64,000 nucleotides of DNA from Coleophoma eucalyptorum. Its lineage: Eukaryota > Ascomycota > Leotiomycetes > Helotiales > Dermateaceae. The notes under the pieces were generated by a model. The model worked only from the letters and a program-made list of their open reading frames with translations. It ran no database searches and was not told where the DNA came from. The stretch spans positions 620,001 through 684,000 of the forward strand of contig JALRME010000012.1 in the NCBI GenBank assembly GCA_026120035.1, in the 5' to 3' direction. Below, piece by piece: positions 22,246 to 34,900 of the stretch (positions within the stretch are counted from its first letter, which is position 1; every line of letters begins with the position of its first letter). The position numbers were made by a program, and so were the translations under genes.

Positions 22246-23928
22246 TTATAGGTTGGACTTGACCCAGAGGCCAAGTTTCTCTAATCCGGCATCCCCATCG
22301 TAAATATCTCTCTCTACGGCCCGGGAATTGATCTGAATCTGTTAGTGATGCTAGCTATGAAAAGGGTTGAAGTGGTCAACTTACATGTTGTGGGCCTAGC
22401 TGGCTTACTTTTTCGACTCCCAAGAGTCTCATACAGGTCTCGATCTCTGCTTTGAGTACTGGGTTTCTTGTCAGCAATCGCCTACAGAAATTCCCACGCT
22501 TTACAACTTACTCTCGAAGGTCCTTTCGACACCTTCAGCTCCACCAGCTCCGAGACCGAACAGAGCCGCTCGTCCAACACCAACGGCTTTAGCGCCGAGA
22601 CACAAAGCCTTTACCACGTCCGTACCTCTTTTAATACCACCATCAACCCAGACTTCGATTCTGCTCAATACCTCAGGGCAGTACTTGCGGATCTCAAGCA
22701 AAGTATGAACAGCAGGCGGCGCAGTATCCAGAGCACGACCTCCATGGTTAGACAAGATAATCGCCTTCACTTGAGGTGCATATTGCGCTGCTAAATAAGC
22801 GTCCTCATGCGTCTGAATACCCTTCAACACAATAGGCATATTGGTGTGCTTGGCTAGCCACGGTAAAGTAGACTTCCAAGTAAGATCCGCGGCAGTACCA
22901 GCAAATAACTGTTTTCCAACTCCTCCTGGACCTGCCTTCTCCTTCTTGACCTTCGTCGCTGAAGGAACTGGCAAAGCAGCCCCGACCTCTGAAAATCTCT
23001 CATCATCCTCTCGCTTTCCTGGAACTGGTGCGTCGAGCGTCAAGCAAATGAACTTGATTTTGTCTGCCATGCCATTTATTCTAGCGATCATCTTTTCACT
23101 CTTCAACCGGTCGTCCTGAACATATAGTTGCCAGCCAAAGAGCTGCCCAGGCACAGAATCTTTGACAATCTGTTCCGGAGTCATGGACGCATTGTTTGAG
23201 ATCACTTGGAGTGCACCAAATGAGCTGATTCCCTGCGCTATACCGTGTTCTCCAGCAGGATTGCCCAGCCGTGCCATTGCTGCGGGGGAGACATACAATG
23301 GCAATCCAACCTTATATCCCAAAAGTGTAGTAGATGTATCGCAAGCCGTACAATCAACGAAAACCCTCGGCCTTAATAAGATCTGCCTGTAAACTGTATT
23401 GTTTAATTTTTTTGAGACGAGATCGTCGCCTGCAGAGTAGTAGTATGACCAGGCCTTCTTCGAAATCTTTTTCGTAGCCACCGCCTCGATCTCGTCCAGG
23501 TTGAGAAGTTTACTCATATCATCGTCGTCGTTCTGTGCATCTTGTTCTGTCGGCTCTGGCTTTTTCGAATCCAGCATCATGGAGGAAGCGACCTTCCCAA
23601 CCAATGGCACCCCACTTTCCTCGAGAGTTCCAGGTGGGTGTATCGGGTCATAGTCCTCTGTCGCACCGTGTCAATTGCAGCCAAAGCCACCTACAAAGAG
23701 GCATCAACAAACCTGTCGCATCTCTTCCAGCAAGGCGTAGAATGGCCCTCTCTCCTCCAGGGTGGTTGGGTAGGAATTCTGTTACGTCGTAGACATTGCC
23801 GTACAGCACAACCCAACAATCATCGGCTTTGTTGTGGCCAGTCACTTGGTCGATTAGCCAAATCGGAGCACTTCCGCCATTTTGAAAGATGGGAACATAC
23901 CCTCCATAGCATCGAAGTATTTAGTCAT
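22246..23928 (-). CDS. cyb2: Flavocytochrome b2-type L-lactate (or related 2-hydroxyacid) dehydrogenase
   Basis: Five exons on the minus strand, 23928-23901, 23844-23713, 23657-22512, 22458-22385 and 22332-22246, give 488 residues. An N-terminal cytochrome b5 domain (residues ~10-80) has both heme ligands, His37 in LPNHPGG and His60 in YDPIHPPG, 23 residues apart as in yeast Cyb2. An FMN-dependent 2-hydroxyacid dehydrogenase barrel follows, with the catalytic His358 in SNHGGRALD and the flavin-binding [16 protein letters not shown] region. It oxidises L-lactate or a similar acid and passes electrons through heme to cytochrome c. Oddly, the b5 domain begins almost at the start Met, so no mitochondrial presequence is visible. 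Substrate is inferred from family only; mandelate or other acids are possible. Confidence 0.9.
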
Positions 23929-24724
23929 CTTCGCGGGCCTTCAAAGGGGATATCTCTCTCACTGCAATTGGGGGTGAGGATCTAAAGAGAAACAAGAAAA
24001 ATGAAGGAGCGAGGTAGGAAGAAGTCGTGACTTCATCAACAGAACTATAAAACAGATAGGAAAGATAGCCGTGAGCTTCGGCGGCTGATCTCTATACCGC
24101 AGGTACCGAAGCAGGCAAGCTCGCCCTTTTTCCACGAATCATAAGTACCCCTTACTAAGGTCTGTGGGTTCTTCTTCTCCGGGCATCTTTGCGTGGGCGT
24201 GTGGGGTGTTGAGCGAGAAATGGGGGAGAGGAGAGCTTTGGGCTTGGCATTGTCGGCGTGTGTCGGTCATCGGGCGACGCGAATTTTATCCACTTTTGGT
24301 CGTCGTTACTCGTTTTGTACAAAGTTGCCATGTTGGGCAATACAGCTCTAGGCGTGGGAGTCTATTGTAGGCAATGGACATGAGTAGCTCCGAGAAGCTT
24401 TAAGATCGTGGATTGGAATCAGCTACTCAGAATGCGATGGTCAAATCCAGGGTGGTGCACGGAAGCAGTCGCATTTGGTAAAAATTTATTGCACCCTCTT
24501 AGAAGAGGAAATTTGTACATTATAGAATAAGAAAACATAAGAGATGGGGTATGCTAAGAATCAAAACAGAAATATACGGCCTCCATATTCTTGAAAAGAA
24601 ACAAATTGCTTTTGGCAAGAAACTGGCGTAACCTTTAATCACGTCCATCACCATCTAGAAGCGCTAAATTTCAAACTTGTCTCCAATATAAACATCCTTT
24701 CAAGAACCTGGAAAAGTTAGGTCT
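23929..24724. other. Intergenic region upstream of cyb2
   Basis: About 800 bases containing the cyb2 promoter (its right-hand end reads leftward into 23928) and the 3' UTR of the FLC-type gene. Small frames at 24155-24370 lie on both strands and look non-coding. No other element is recognised. Confidence 0.55.
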
Positions 24725-27173
24725 TTAATAAGCCATGCCCCGGTAACCACCACCATATCCTCCTTGTACGTTCGGCACAGTTGGTTGTCGTTCGCGCGGT
24801 GGACTCTGATGGCCACCTATTGGTGCTGCACCGCTGACGAGGTGTTCTCTGCTTTCCTCGCGTCTCAAGTTGTTGTCTGGGGTAAATGGTCGTCCCTGTG
24901 GAGTAAATGATCGCAAAGGGGTCGCACCGTGGTAGGGATTCGCTGGTTCGTCCCTGAAAGAGTCGGCGCTGTGCTGCTTCATAAGAGGCTCTTTGCGTTC
25001 GTGCTCGTAATCGGTGTTCATTGGCATCTTTGTCGGATCCATAAGCAGAGAGTTTCTCGCATCGAGCGGTGTGAGGTTATCCAGATCACGATTGAGCTTC
25101 TCTGCTTCCTTGCGTCTCTTCCTGTGTGGGTTCTCCTTGCAACACATAATGATGGCATTGACACCAATGAGGATGGCAAGAACCGCTGTCAATGCAGACT
25201 GCAATGCAATGATAACAACACCAGTGACAGTTTGCGTGGTTTCTGCAATTCCGAGTTCCTCGACGAAGACCAGGATACAGACAACAGACAAGACTCGGAC
25301 AATTTGGATGAAGATGTTGATCACATTGCCAGATCGTCGTTCGAAAGGACGATTCCAGATGAGCATAGCAAGCACTGAAATGAGAGTTAGCAAAGATATC
25401 AATCACGCCTAAGCATTCATTACTTACTGCAGGCTTCAATGGACAATTGAGCTACTGTCTGAGAGAGTCCGTGGCCGTCGGCGATAGCCAGGACGGCACC
25501 TTTGGCGGCCATGTAAATGATGGCTGGAACAAATACCCACCAGAAGTCTTTCTTGTAGCTATCGTAGAAGATACTATACTTCAGCCAATTCTCTTTCTTT
25601 TCATATAGACCGGAAGCATCGCCATCGGCTTTCTTGAGGTCCCGTGCTGTTTTCCAAATCTTGAAAGTAAAGAAAGCTAAAACTCCGGTGAAAAGCCCAA
25701 GCGTGACACCTGCCAGAGTTTTTGCTGCCCAAGAGTCTCCATGCGTAAACTGGTAGATGCAATAAAGTACCCACATGCCGTACAGTACGAGAATAAGTTG
25801 AACGATCGATCGAGCCATGGTTCTCCAGTAATGTTTTCGGAAACCAGTAAGAGCTTTAGGGAAGGATCCAAACAAAGCCCAGGTTTCGAGGATAACCTTG
25901 ATCAAAAGAATGCCAACCGCAATTGTAGCAATCACGATTGCGACAATAAGCAAGACAGTCATAAAGGTGTTCGCTTGTGGGACACTTAATTGCTCTACGT
26001 AGGCCTGAATTCCGGACACCGTTTTCTCGAGAGTAGAGTCACTCGATGTCGAATTACTTGTATCTGAGCTCGTGGAGTTGACACTGGTGGAGATGTCTCT
26101 CATGAGGATGCCCTCGAGAACGGTATCAATGGCTCTTTTCGTCACGCTACTTGAGGTAGAGTAAACAAGAGTCGCGTTCTGAAGATATTGGTAACTTTCA
26201 GTGGTTAGGTTTCCACCTGTTGCAGATCTAAAGTTGTCAATAGCAGTTTGCATGGAACCCCAAGGAATGAGTCCTAGGTAAAATATTAGATTGGTCGTGA
26301 GAAGGATACAGTTGGCTCACCAGTGGAAAAGGCGAAGTTCTTCGCAAACGAACGATAAACCGTGGGATAGTTCACGCTCAGCATTCCGTTCATGGCAAAT
26401 CCTTGGAAGGTTGTGAACACGTCTGTGAATGAAGGACTGGATACACCAGCGCCACCGGTACTTCCTGCTCCGGCAGCTGCAGCCCCAGCGGCAGACGCAC
26501 CCGTCAGTACCAAAGCTGCTCCTGCAATACCGGCTGCGACATAAGATACACTTGTAACGGCAACAGTCTTTCCATTGCCAACGGTCGAAGTGATACATGC
26601 AACGGTATCGCCTGTGTCAGCGGATTTCAATTGAAGAGTCGCATCCGCATCGATGTCGGGAACGGAAAATGCAATGCTTGGAATCATACTCGCGTAGGAA
26701 GATGGGATTTCCTGTGTACCGCTTGCTGCGAATTCTCCGACTGGGACTAAACGGTTGTCAGTAATTGCTCTTCCAAAATGAAGATTTGACAAACGTACCA
26801 GGACATAACTGCTGGACATAGGTGCTGGATGCACAGGGATCAAAAGAATTCGAATACACCGAGATACCATAAGCGGTCACGTTTAACATTGCTGTCACAT
26901 TCTGCTCCTTGGTACTAGTGCCGGCCACATCAAAGGTCACCTATGCATAACTCGTCAGCAAGGTAAATGGCGACAGTGCCACCCACAAATCCATACCGTC
27001 TTGTTGCTGTTGTTGTACTCTATGTTGACTTTCTGGACGGTAATAGTTGAATCATCGCCGCAGGTGCTGAAGCCTGATGTTTTCAAAATTTCCGCAGCAT
27101 TGACACCAGCTGGTAGAGACCCTAGTAACAAAAGGGAGAGAGAGCTAAAAAGTGAAATTGATCGTAACATCAT
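24725..27173 (-). CDS. FLC/TRP-like multi-pass membrane protein (putative calcium or flavin-carrier family)
   Basis: Five exons on the minus strand, 27173-26997, 26940-26799, 26746-26321, 26273-25428 and 25374-24725, give 746 residues. A signal peptide (MMLRS then a Ser/Leu core, cleaved near VNA-AE at ~24) leads into an ML-like lipid-binding domain with paired cysteines and N-glycosylation sites. About eight to ten transmembrane helices follow (~residues 190-590), then a cytosolic tail with acidic and Pro/Arg-rich stretches. This layout is that of yeast Flc1-3 and S. pombe Pkd2, TRP-like proteins tied to ER/plasma-membrane calcium handling, cell-wall integrity and FAD transport. Which activity holds here cannot be read from sequence. 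Start chosen for the signal peptide; an in-frame upstream ATG at 27248 would bury it. Confidence 0.9.
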
Positions 27174-29644
27174 GATGATTCCGTATCTGAAGGCGCTCAG
27201 AATGCTGATATGGCTGCTTCGGTGGGAGGCCCACTCGCGGAAGAACAAGAGAACCCAAAACTTCGATATAGGGTCCGCCGTCGGCTATCAGATGTTGTCG
27301 AGTTCGTAGTAGAGCACCACCGTTCAATAATGCAAGCTGTGTAGCTAGATGCCCTCAAATATGTACGTTGCAGAGTGCTCCGTGATCGATGGAAAGAGAT
27401 TCGTTATGGGGAATACAACAGATATTTTGTTAAAGGTGGCCGAGGATCTACCTGGAAAGAACTGAAGGACGCCGAAACAAGCCGAGATAGAGGGAGAAGT
27501 CCAAGAAGATAAGTCGATATGATCTGATATGATATACTATATGCTGGTACTTTTGCGGCGAACTCCTTTTTTTCCTTCTTTTCCAATGGGCTACAGGACA
27601 CTAAACGATTGCTGGTAAAACGAGAGACAGGAAAGCAGATTGTGCGTGCGAGTTGAGGTGAGATAAGGTGAGGTGAAGGGAGAGGAAGAGGAAGAGCGAA
27701 CGTGGAGGGAAAAGTCAAGACATGCATAGGACTGTAGCACCAGCCAACGAACGAGCAGGGAAGGGAAAGGAGAGTCTCATGGTCGATACGAAGCCAGAAC
27801 CAGCCAGCCAGAAAACAAGATAGCTCAGTTCCAGAATGGCAGATTGACAGGACAGGGCATGACAGGGATCGTGTCGGGGATGTTCGTCGATGACCCACGC
27901 CTAAGAGCCAGTCACCAGCCAATTTAGGGAGATCTTCAGTGCTATTGCCCCAGTCAAGGCCTAGCAGCGGCCCAGTCATCGATTATTTTCAGGGGGCGCT
28001 CATGGCCCAGCGCCGTCGGATAGGCCAGGTCTCACGTGGTGGGGCCCCTTAGCGGTTAAGAATAGAGTCCCAGGCCCTAAAGCCGTTGGCGCCAGCTCAG
28101 GTACGGCGTTGACGGTGCAGGGAAAATACAGTGCTACCCCGTACGTATAATTGTTGACGCGCAAGATTTGTGCACGCACGACCACACCGCACCACATCAC
28201 GTCCCATAGCATTGCTTATTATCGGCCTGGGCAGTGGACAGTGAATGGACCTGGGCACGTCCGCTGTTTCTTTGCCTTCGTGATAGCCAGTCTTGTGGCG
28301 ATGCGCCTCATGTCTTGGTGGCTGTAGAGACGGGCTGAAACCACTGAAGCACGATGACCTTCTGCAGACAGACCAGATTGAGCTGATACCGGCAGCGTTT
28401 GATGCTCCTCGCCTGGATAGCATTTGTGCAACCTCAACCCTCCCCGCTGCTGAGCAGACTCTCTATATTGCCAATATGCTGGGGTTCTGGCTGCCTCAGA
28501 TTTATGCGATGAGAGTGGAGACAGCGGATATGTTCATCTTATCTTCTCATCTTGCTCCTTCCATCTAACACAATACTTCGGTAAGCATCTTGATAAAAAT
28601 ATCCTTTGTTGACTTTCGTCAGGTTGCTGCACAACCGACTATTGGGGGGATCATGCCGACCTGGACCGCGTTGGAATCGATAGAACGGTGTGGCAGTGTC
28701 TTCGCATGCTCCACAATGATGGGAAAGAGTTTGGAGGCGTGCCAACTTTGACTTCTCACTCATAATCTTATCATAATGTGGTGGCTTTCCGTGCTGCGCC
28801 TCATGGGCACGAGCCCGAAATGCCGGCATCGTGCAACACATCCCATCGTCCGCATAACATGCGACGTGAAGAAATGCTCTGCATGTTGTCATAGGCCCAT
28901 CAGATTCAAGTCGCGACCAACCGAAGGGTATTGGCTCTGCACTACTGCAATTGTTCTGACGAGCTAGGTTTCCAACTGTTTCCTAGCTTGCGATGGGGCT
29001 GCTGATGTCTGTTGGCCAATGGATACCAGAAGAGTTTGAAACTGGTTGAAATCACGTGTTAAAACTAGCCTGGCTCCATGTCGATAGGTCGGAAGTTCAA
29101 CCTACTTATCAGTATGGAAGGCTCGCTCGGAAGTTGCTCAACTCGCAAGACCCATATTATAATCCTTAACAATTGATATCTAACATATGCCAGAAGACCT
29201 AACTCCCACGAGTTGGTAAGTCTTCTTCTGCTAACCACGCCCAGCACACGTTGCACCCCATCCATTTCAATGGTTGCTGAGCTAAGGAGTTGGCATCAAG
29301 CCACATTTACGTCAAGTGATTCTCGGCAAGTTATTCTAAGAGGACAAAGGGTATTTGACGACTCAGGAATAACTTATTACTTGTGTCGCGTATGCTTACA
29401 TAACAGTTGCGCGTCTTGAAGGGTCCAAGAGCAAGGTTTTCACAACCAGGCTTTGGATTGCCACTATGAGGCGTCAAATGAGGTGGCAGTTCTTAGTTAC
29501 GTTTGGATTGATCTGAAAGGTCATGTGACTATTGACCAGTAGACATGAAGCTAAGAAGCAAACTTCGGTGTGGCCGACTTCATGGCCAAGGAAATCTATC
29601 AGGTCCGATGGTTCGTGTTGCTCAACCATGTTCTTAATATCTAC
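27174..29644. other. Long upstream region of the FLC-type gene
   Basis: About 2.5 kb without a recognisable gene. It holds the FLC-type promoter and, at the right end, the 3' UTR of the hydrolase gene. The minus-strand frame at 27404-27979 (191 codons) is Ser/Leu/Pro-biased and matches no family. The region 27655-27720 is a strong purine tract on the plus strand, so a CT-rich box in the direction of FLC transcription, a common feature of fungal promoters just upstream of the transcription start. The stretch 28000-29600 shows nothing definable. Confidence 0.5.
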
Positions 29645-30868
29645 CTATTCTAGTCGCCAGTGCTTACTTATCTGCTCTGTCACCTCTCCAGCAGCTGTAA
29701 TAGGAAATTCGTGACCACCTTCGATGACAACCCATTCTACCTTGTCATCTCCAATGGCAGCTTTTGCATCTATTTCTAACTCTGATGGTACAATGACTGA
29801 ATCTGTCGACCCAGCGATGATTAAGACCTTGTCCTGTCTAAGACCAAGCTTCTTCCATGTGTCTACCCTTCCCGAAATGGAAGCGTGCTGGATCGAGCTT
29901 ACGAACGCTTTAACGAATGCTTGGTGATTCTCGACTTGCCATCGAATGACCGCCCCAACAGTCACACCGGGTCTTGTCTTCGATAATGATGTACCTGCAA
30001 AAGTAGTGTCTCGAGCTCCCTCGGCCTCCTCAAGGATAATCTCTTCCACTTCTGACTGCTTGTGCACAGTATGAGATTTTCGTGCCGGACCATGTAAGTA
30101 TCCCTTGACAAGCCGTAGCAGTAAACTTTCTGGCACCCAACCGGAATACATAAGCCTGCTTTGCCATCCAAAATGATACGGACGCATCAAACCAGCTGGA
30201 GCAAGCAGCACCAGATTTCGGACCATATCAGGGAAATAACTTGCAAAATCAGCAGCGATGCCACCGCCGAGCGAGTATCCTATGAGGCTAAAGCCATTCT
30301 CAGCACCCGTCCAAGACAATGGCGAAGAAGTGACAGCAAGTAGGATCTGGGTAATATATTGTCTTGAATCCAAAGGCAGATCGATTCCGTCGCTGTAGCC
30401 ACGACCCCAGAGATCCAACAAGATAACTCTGCATCCTCTCTCAACAAGCTCGTTGGTAACCGGGCCAAGTGATAAGCATGGTGTAGAAATGCCGTGTATT
30501 AAAACGACCTTCTTTCCAGTCTCTGGACCAAACTCATAACATCGAAATGTGCCGAATGGGCTTTCGACATCTCGTGCTCCCGGGAATGCATCAGGTGGAT
30601 AGGGTAACTGTGCCTGTTCTTCCTTTGATAACGAGGGTAACTGTGTAGCTCTTGGGCTTGGGATGGTCTTTGCTGGTTTGTTTCCTCGACGAGAGATGAG
30701 AACAATGACGAGCGTAGTTGCGACCGACGTGCCAACAATAAGACGGGCAAAGTTGGACGAGGTCCCTCTGAAAAGGCTCCCTAGTGAGGCCATTGTCACT
30801 ATTTCTTGAGTCCTCGCATCAGCTCGTTGAAACCAACTTACAGTGCCTTCAATGTATCTCGATGTCAC
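29645..30868 (-). CDS. Membrane-anchored alpha/beta-hydrolase
   Basis: A single exon of 407 residues. A hydrophobic helix lies at residues ~42-60 (LIVGTSVATTLVIVLI) and is followed by an Arg/Lys-rich stretch, so it is probably a signal anchor. The alpha/beta-hydrolase fold follows with an oxyanion HG motif (LIHGIST). The likely catalytic triad is Ser199 (GYSLGGG), Asp356 (GSTDS) and His386 (EGGHEFP). Substrate is unknown; lipase, esterase and epoxide-hydrolase-like roles are all possible. The reading frame starts at 30868, but the Met at 30793 (MASLGSLF) also gives a complete anchor and may be the true start. It is divergent from the ABCB transporter gene, with about 1.07 kb between them. Confidence 0.82.
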   Translation of the reverse strand: MTSRYIEGTVSWFQRADARTQEIVTMASLGSLFRGTSSNFARLIVGTSVATTLVIVLISRRGNKPAKTIPSPRATQLPSLSKEEQAQLPYPPDAFPGARDVESPFGTFRCYEFGPETGKKVVLIHGISTPCLSLGPVTNELVERGCRVILLDLWGRGYSDGIDLPLDSRQYITQILLAVTSSPLSWTGAENGFSLIGYSLGGGIAADFASYFPDMVRNLVLLAPAGLMRPYHFGWQSRLMYSGWVPESLLLRLVKGYLHGPARKSHTVHKQSEVEEIILEEAEGARDTTFAGTSLSKTRPGVTVGAVIRWQVENHQAFVKAFVSSIQHASISGRVDTWKKLGLRQDKVLIIAGSTDSVIVPSELEIDAKAAIGDDKVEWVVIEGGHEFPITAAGEVTEQISKHWRLE

Positions 30869-31941
30869 TATTTCACCTTACCCACTGATCTGACTGCCAT
30901 TGCCGAGGCAAAGCCCTCTCCAATAAGGGACTAAAGTGGCACCAATAAGATCACAGCCGGACAAGATTTAGACCGACTTCAGTGATTGAACGAAGTTCTC
31001 AATCACTAAGATGGTTTCACCCGGTACTTTGCAAACCCTCAGATAGCCTCGCATAAACAACCATTGAAGTACTCGTAGTCTTGATTGAAAACAACAACCA
31101 CAGCGGCTCGCGTCTTGTCGACCGGAACGGGAAGACAAACTTGCCGTTTTATCACGTGATGTATATACGAGTAGGAAAATCCGAAACGTTGATCTTCAGA
31201 TGATGCTTCCGTGAATCATTACTCCTCTCACGTCTTACAGACAAGGGAGTGGGGGAATACAGTGCCGCCAATCGCTACCCTTCCGTTAATGCTCAGTGGG
31301 ACGAAGTTAAAGTGACATTTATGGTCTGCATGATTTGACCAAAACAACCGAGCGGAGAGAATACGATACAATACGACGATACGATGAGCGCGACCAGAGT
31401 CAAAGAACATCCAGTCTTATAAAATGTCTGCTGATTTGGCCTAAACTTCCATAGCAAAGTGTCACTACCTCAGCACCATCTTACAACATAAGCCAGAAGA
31501 CTTCCACCGTGGCCTTTACTGTGTAGAGTCATAGGCTCTTGGCTTCCCCGTTCACGGTTCAGATTGGGCCTTACAACTACATACAGTACTAGCAGCGGCG
31601 CAAGTTGTCCCGTCTTAGGTCTGCCAGTTATACCTGCGCTGGTGCCTGCCCGACATTTGGGCAACACAACAACCTGGCCACATCACATTCTTTCCTGCAA
31701 TCACTATTTTGACTTAAAGCTGTCTGATTTTGCGCGTGTCCTGTTACTCTACACCCATGCGCATAAGCTTATGACTGACACAAATCTGGTGCATCTCATC
31801 ATTCCTCATTGTCCAAGGCGACAATCCCGATCCTGACGTAGGAGCCGCCTAAACGAGACATCTTGAAAGCCATATCAACCTCATAACCCCCCGGCATGGT
31901 ATTTACGTGACAAAGCAATTCATCCCAGGTTTTACCTCGAA
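30869..31941. promoter_or_regulatory. Divergent promoter region of hydrolase and ABCB transporter genes
   Basis: 1073 bases between two divergent start codons, so both promoters lie here. Short frames at 31228-31836 lack coding character. No clear known factor site was identified. Shared control of the two genes is possible but not shown. Confidence 0.5.
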
Positions 31942-34900
31942 ATGGCTGAAAAACGGGTTGCTGATATAGATGGCTCAACCGTTGTTGGGCCCGTTATCGA
32001 GGTGTCAAAGGTGGCAAGCGATGTCAAACCCGATGAAAAAGGGAGAGAGAGTAGCGAAAATGATCAATACGCATCTAAGCCAGAGGAAAAAATGAAGTTC
32101 GCTCATTACTTCGTATTTGATATCCCAGTTCCTTGTGAAAACGAAGTCCTTACTGATTTTTGGTAGAGAGTCTTCAGTTACAGCACAATTCCGGAGAAAT
32201 TCATTATGGCAGCAGCATTTTTGGCCGCTGTTGGAGCTGGGGTGGTAAGTGATTCTAGGGGAAAAAATACTTCCCAGGGGTATCAGCTAAAAGAACCATA
32301 GACATTACCACTTATGAATGTTGTATTTGGTAGGTTGGAATAGCTATGCCGCTAGAAGGTGTCCTGCTTCCGATAAATCTGGGCTGACATTCAACAGGAA
32401 AACTCGTTGGCAACTTCTCAACATTCAGTCCATCCGGCGGAGATCCGGCAGGTCAATTTCAAAGTAGTGTCAATAAAAATGCGTCAGACTCATCACGCCT
32501 ATACTTAGATATAAACTGATCAAGATCCCAGTTTGTTAATGGTGTACCTCTTCATTGCTCGATTTTGCCTCGGCTATATATCCAGCTTCTCGCTGCGTAT
32601 GGTTGGAATCCGCACATCTGCTAAGATTCGACTCGCATATTTGACATCTCTCTTCAAACAACCTATTAGTGTGCTGGATGCACTGCCTCCAGGTCAGACG
32701 GCTACAGCAATCACGGCAACGGCAAATACCTTGCAAGTTGGGGTATCTGAGAAGCTAGGGACCTTCATTCAGTCCGTGACATTGATCATTGCCGCGGTAG
32801 TAGTATCATTCACACATAGCTGGGCTCTAACACTTGTGACCAGCTCTTCTCTACTGCTAATCATGATTATTTATGGTATACTGGTACCTCAGATGATCAA
32901 AGCCCAACGGCAGGTTTCGCATGCCGAGGAGAAGGCATCAGCCATAGCAAGCGAAACTCTTACCGCGATCAGAATGATCGTAGCATGCGGTGCTGAGCAA
33001 CGTATGTCAAAGAAATATGCAGGATGGATTGAGGAATCTCGACGAAGAGGGCTAAGAATAGGTCCTCTTCTTGGTCTTCAGTTTGCACCTGTCTTCTTCG
33101 CTGTGTACGCCACTTTTGGTCTCGCATTTTGGTTCGGAACGGTGAAGCTGTATCTCAAAGGCCATATCGACAATGTTGGAACGGTTGTCATTGTGTAAGA
33201 CTTTCTGGCAATCTTTTACTGGCACTCGTGGTGTTGCATATAGTTGACTAACACAAGCTCACAGGATTATGAGCGTCATGCTAATTGTCTTTTCGCTTGG
33301 CCAAACAGCAGCCCCAATGATTGCAATCTCAAGTGCCGCAAGCGCTGCCACAGACTATTTTGCTGTGATTGATGCGCCCTTGCCTAAAACTGACGGGTTA
33401 AAAGAGCCTGATGTCTCTGCCAATGGGGATATCGTTTTCAAATCTGTCACCTTTGCGTACCCTAGCAGAGCTCATGTTAAGATCCTGGACAATCTTGACC
33501 TAACCTTCGAAGCAGGAAAGAGAACAGCTATCTGTGGAGCATCTGGGGGCGGCAAGAGTACTATCACTGGTTTGATAGAGCGCTGGTACAGCCTCCACGA
33601 AAGCTTCGCCAACCTTCCAGCTCCTACTTACATCCCTGCGAAACAAAAAGCGGCTGAGGCAATGAAAGTAAAAGAGGATACGGCTGTAGTCGAAGAAAAG
33701 AAAACACCGGTGGAGCTCGGAGGTACTGTGTCAATCAACGGCCATAACCTTGAGGACCTGGATCTGAAATGGTGGCGCTCTCAGATTGGCTTGGTACAAC
33801 AAGAACCTTTCATTTTTAATGATACTGTAGGTTAATGCTCAAATATTCTAGTGTGCTATATGCTAACAGCAACAGATACTCAAGAACGTCGAATATGGCC
33901 TGATTGGCACACAGTGGGAGGATGCAAATGATGAAGTCAAGCGGCAGCTTGTTGAAAATGCCTGCGAAGAAGCGTTTGCTGCTGAATATATCACAAAGCT
34001 CCCATTGGTAAGCAAGGCTGCAGCTGGGAGCACTAAATTTGCTCCCAGAAGAACGTTTCCTTGAATATACATCTAACTCGTCACAGGGGTACCAAACACT
34101 GGTAGGAGACGCTGGTATAAAGCTCTCTGGGGGTCAAAGACAACGTCTTGCTATTGCACGAGCCATAATCAAGAAGCCAACGATTTTGATCCTCGACGAA
34201 GCGACTTCAGCCATCGACGTTAGAGGCGAGCAAATTGTTCAGGCAGCGTTAGACCGAGCATCTACTGGTCGAACTACAATCACTATTGCACACAGACTAT
34301 CCACAATCAAAAAGGCGGATAAGATCGTTGTCCTCCAAAAAGGCCGAGTGATTGAGCAAGGAAGTCATGAAAGTCTTTTGGAAGATGAGAATGGTGCATA
34401 TTGGGCTTTGGTTAATGCCCAAAAGCTGTCAATGGGAGAGGGCTTTGCAGATGAATCGGACCTGGTTGAAGACCTCGCTCGTCAAGCAAGCACAACAAAA
34501 ACGGCTGTCGAAGAGACAGAAACAGAAACGCCTTACGAAAATAAAGGGCTCATTCGAAGCTTTGGGCTCCTTCTATACGAGCAGAAAAGTCATTTTCCTT
34601 CGTATTTTATCATGCTCACAGCCTGCATGACAGCCGGAGGTAAGTGAGAGATTATATTGCCCTGGATACCAATTCTTTAACGGTTGTTCTTGGTACTAAC
34701 GACTATTAACAGCTGGTTTTCCATTACAAGCATACCTATTCGCTCAACTAATATCAGTCTTCCAATTCACTGGAACACAGTTGAAAAATTCCGCGAGCCA
34801 TTGGTCGCTCATGTTCTTTATTTTGGCAATCTGTGTGGGAGTTGCCTACTTTGTCCTTGGTTGGAGTTCAAATACCATCTCTGTGGTACGAATTCTGCCC

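Noticed and set aside
27404..27979. Minus-strand frame of 191 codons
   Set aside because: Ser/Leu/Pro bias from the CT-rich promoter tract, no family resemblance, directly upstream of the FLC-type gene.
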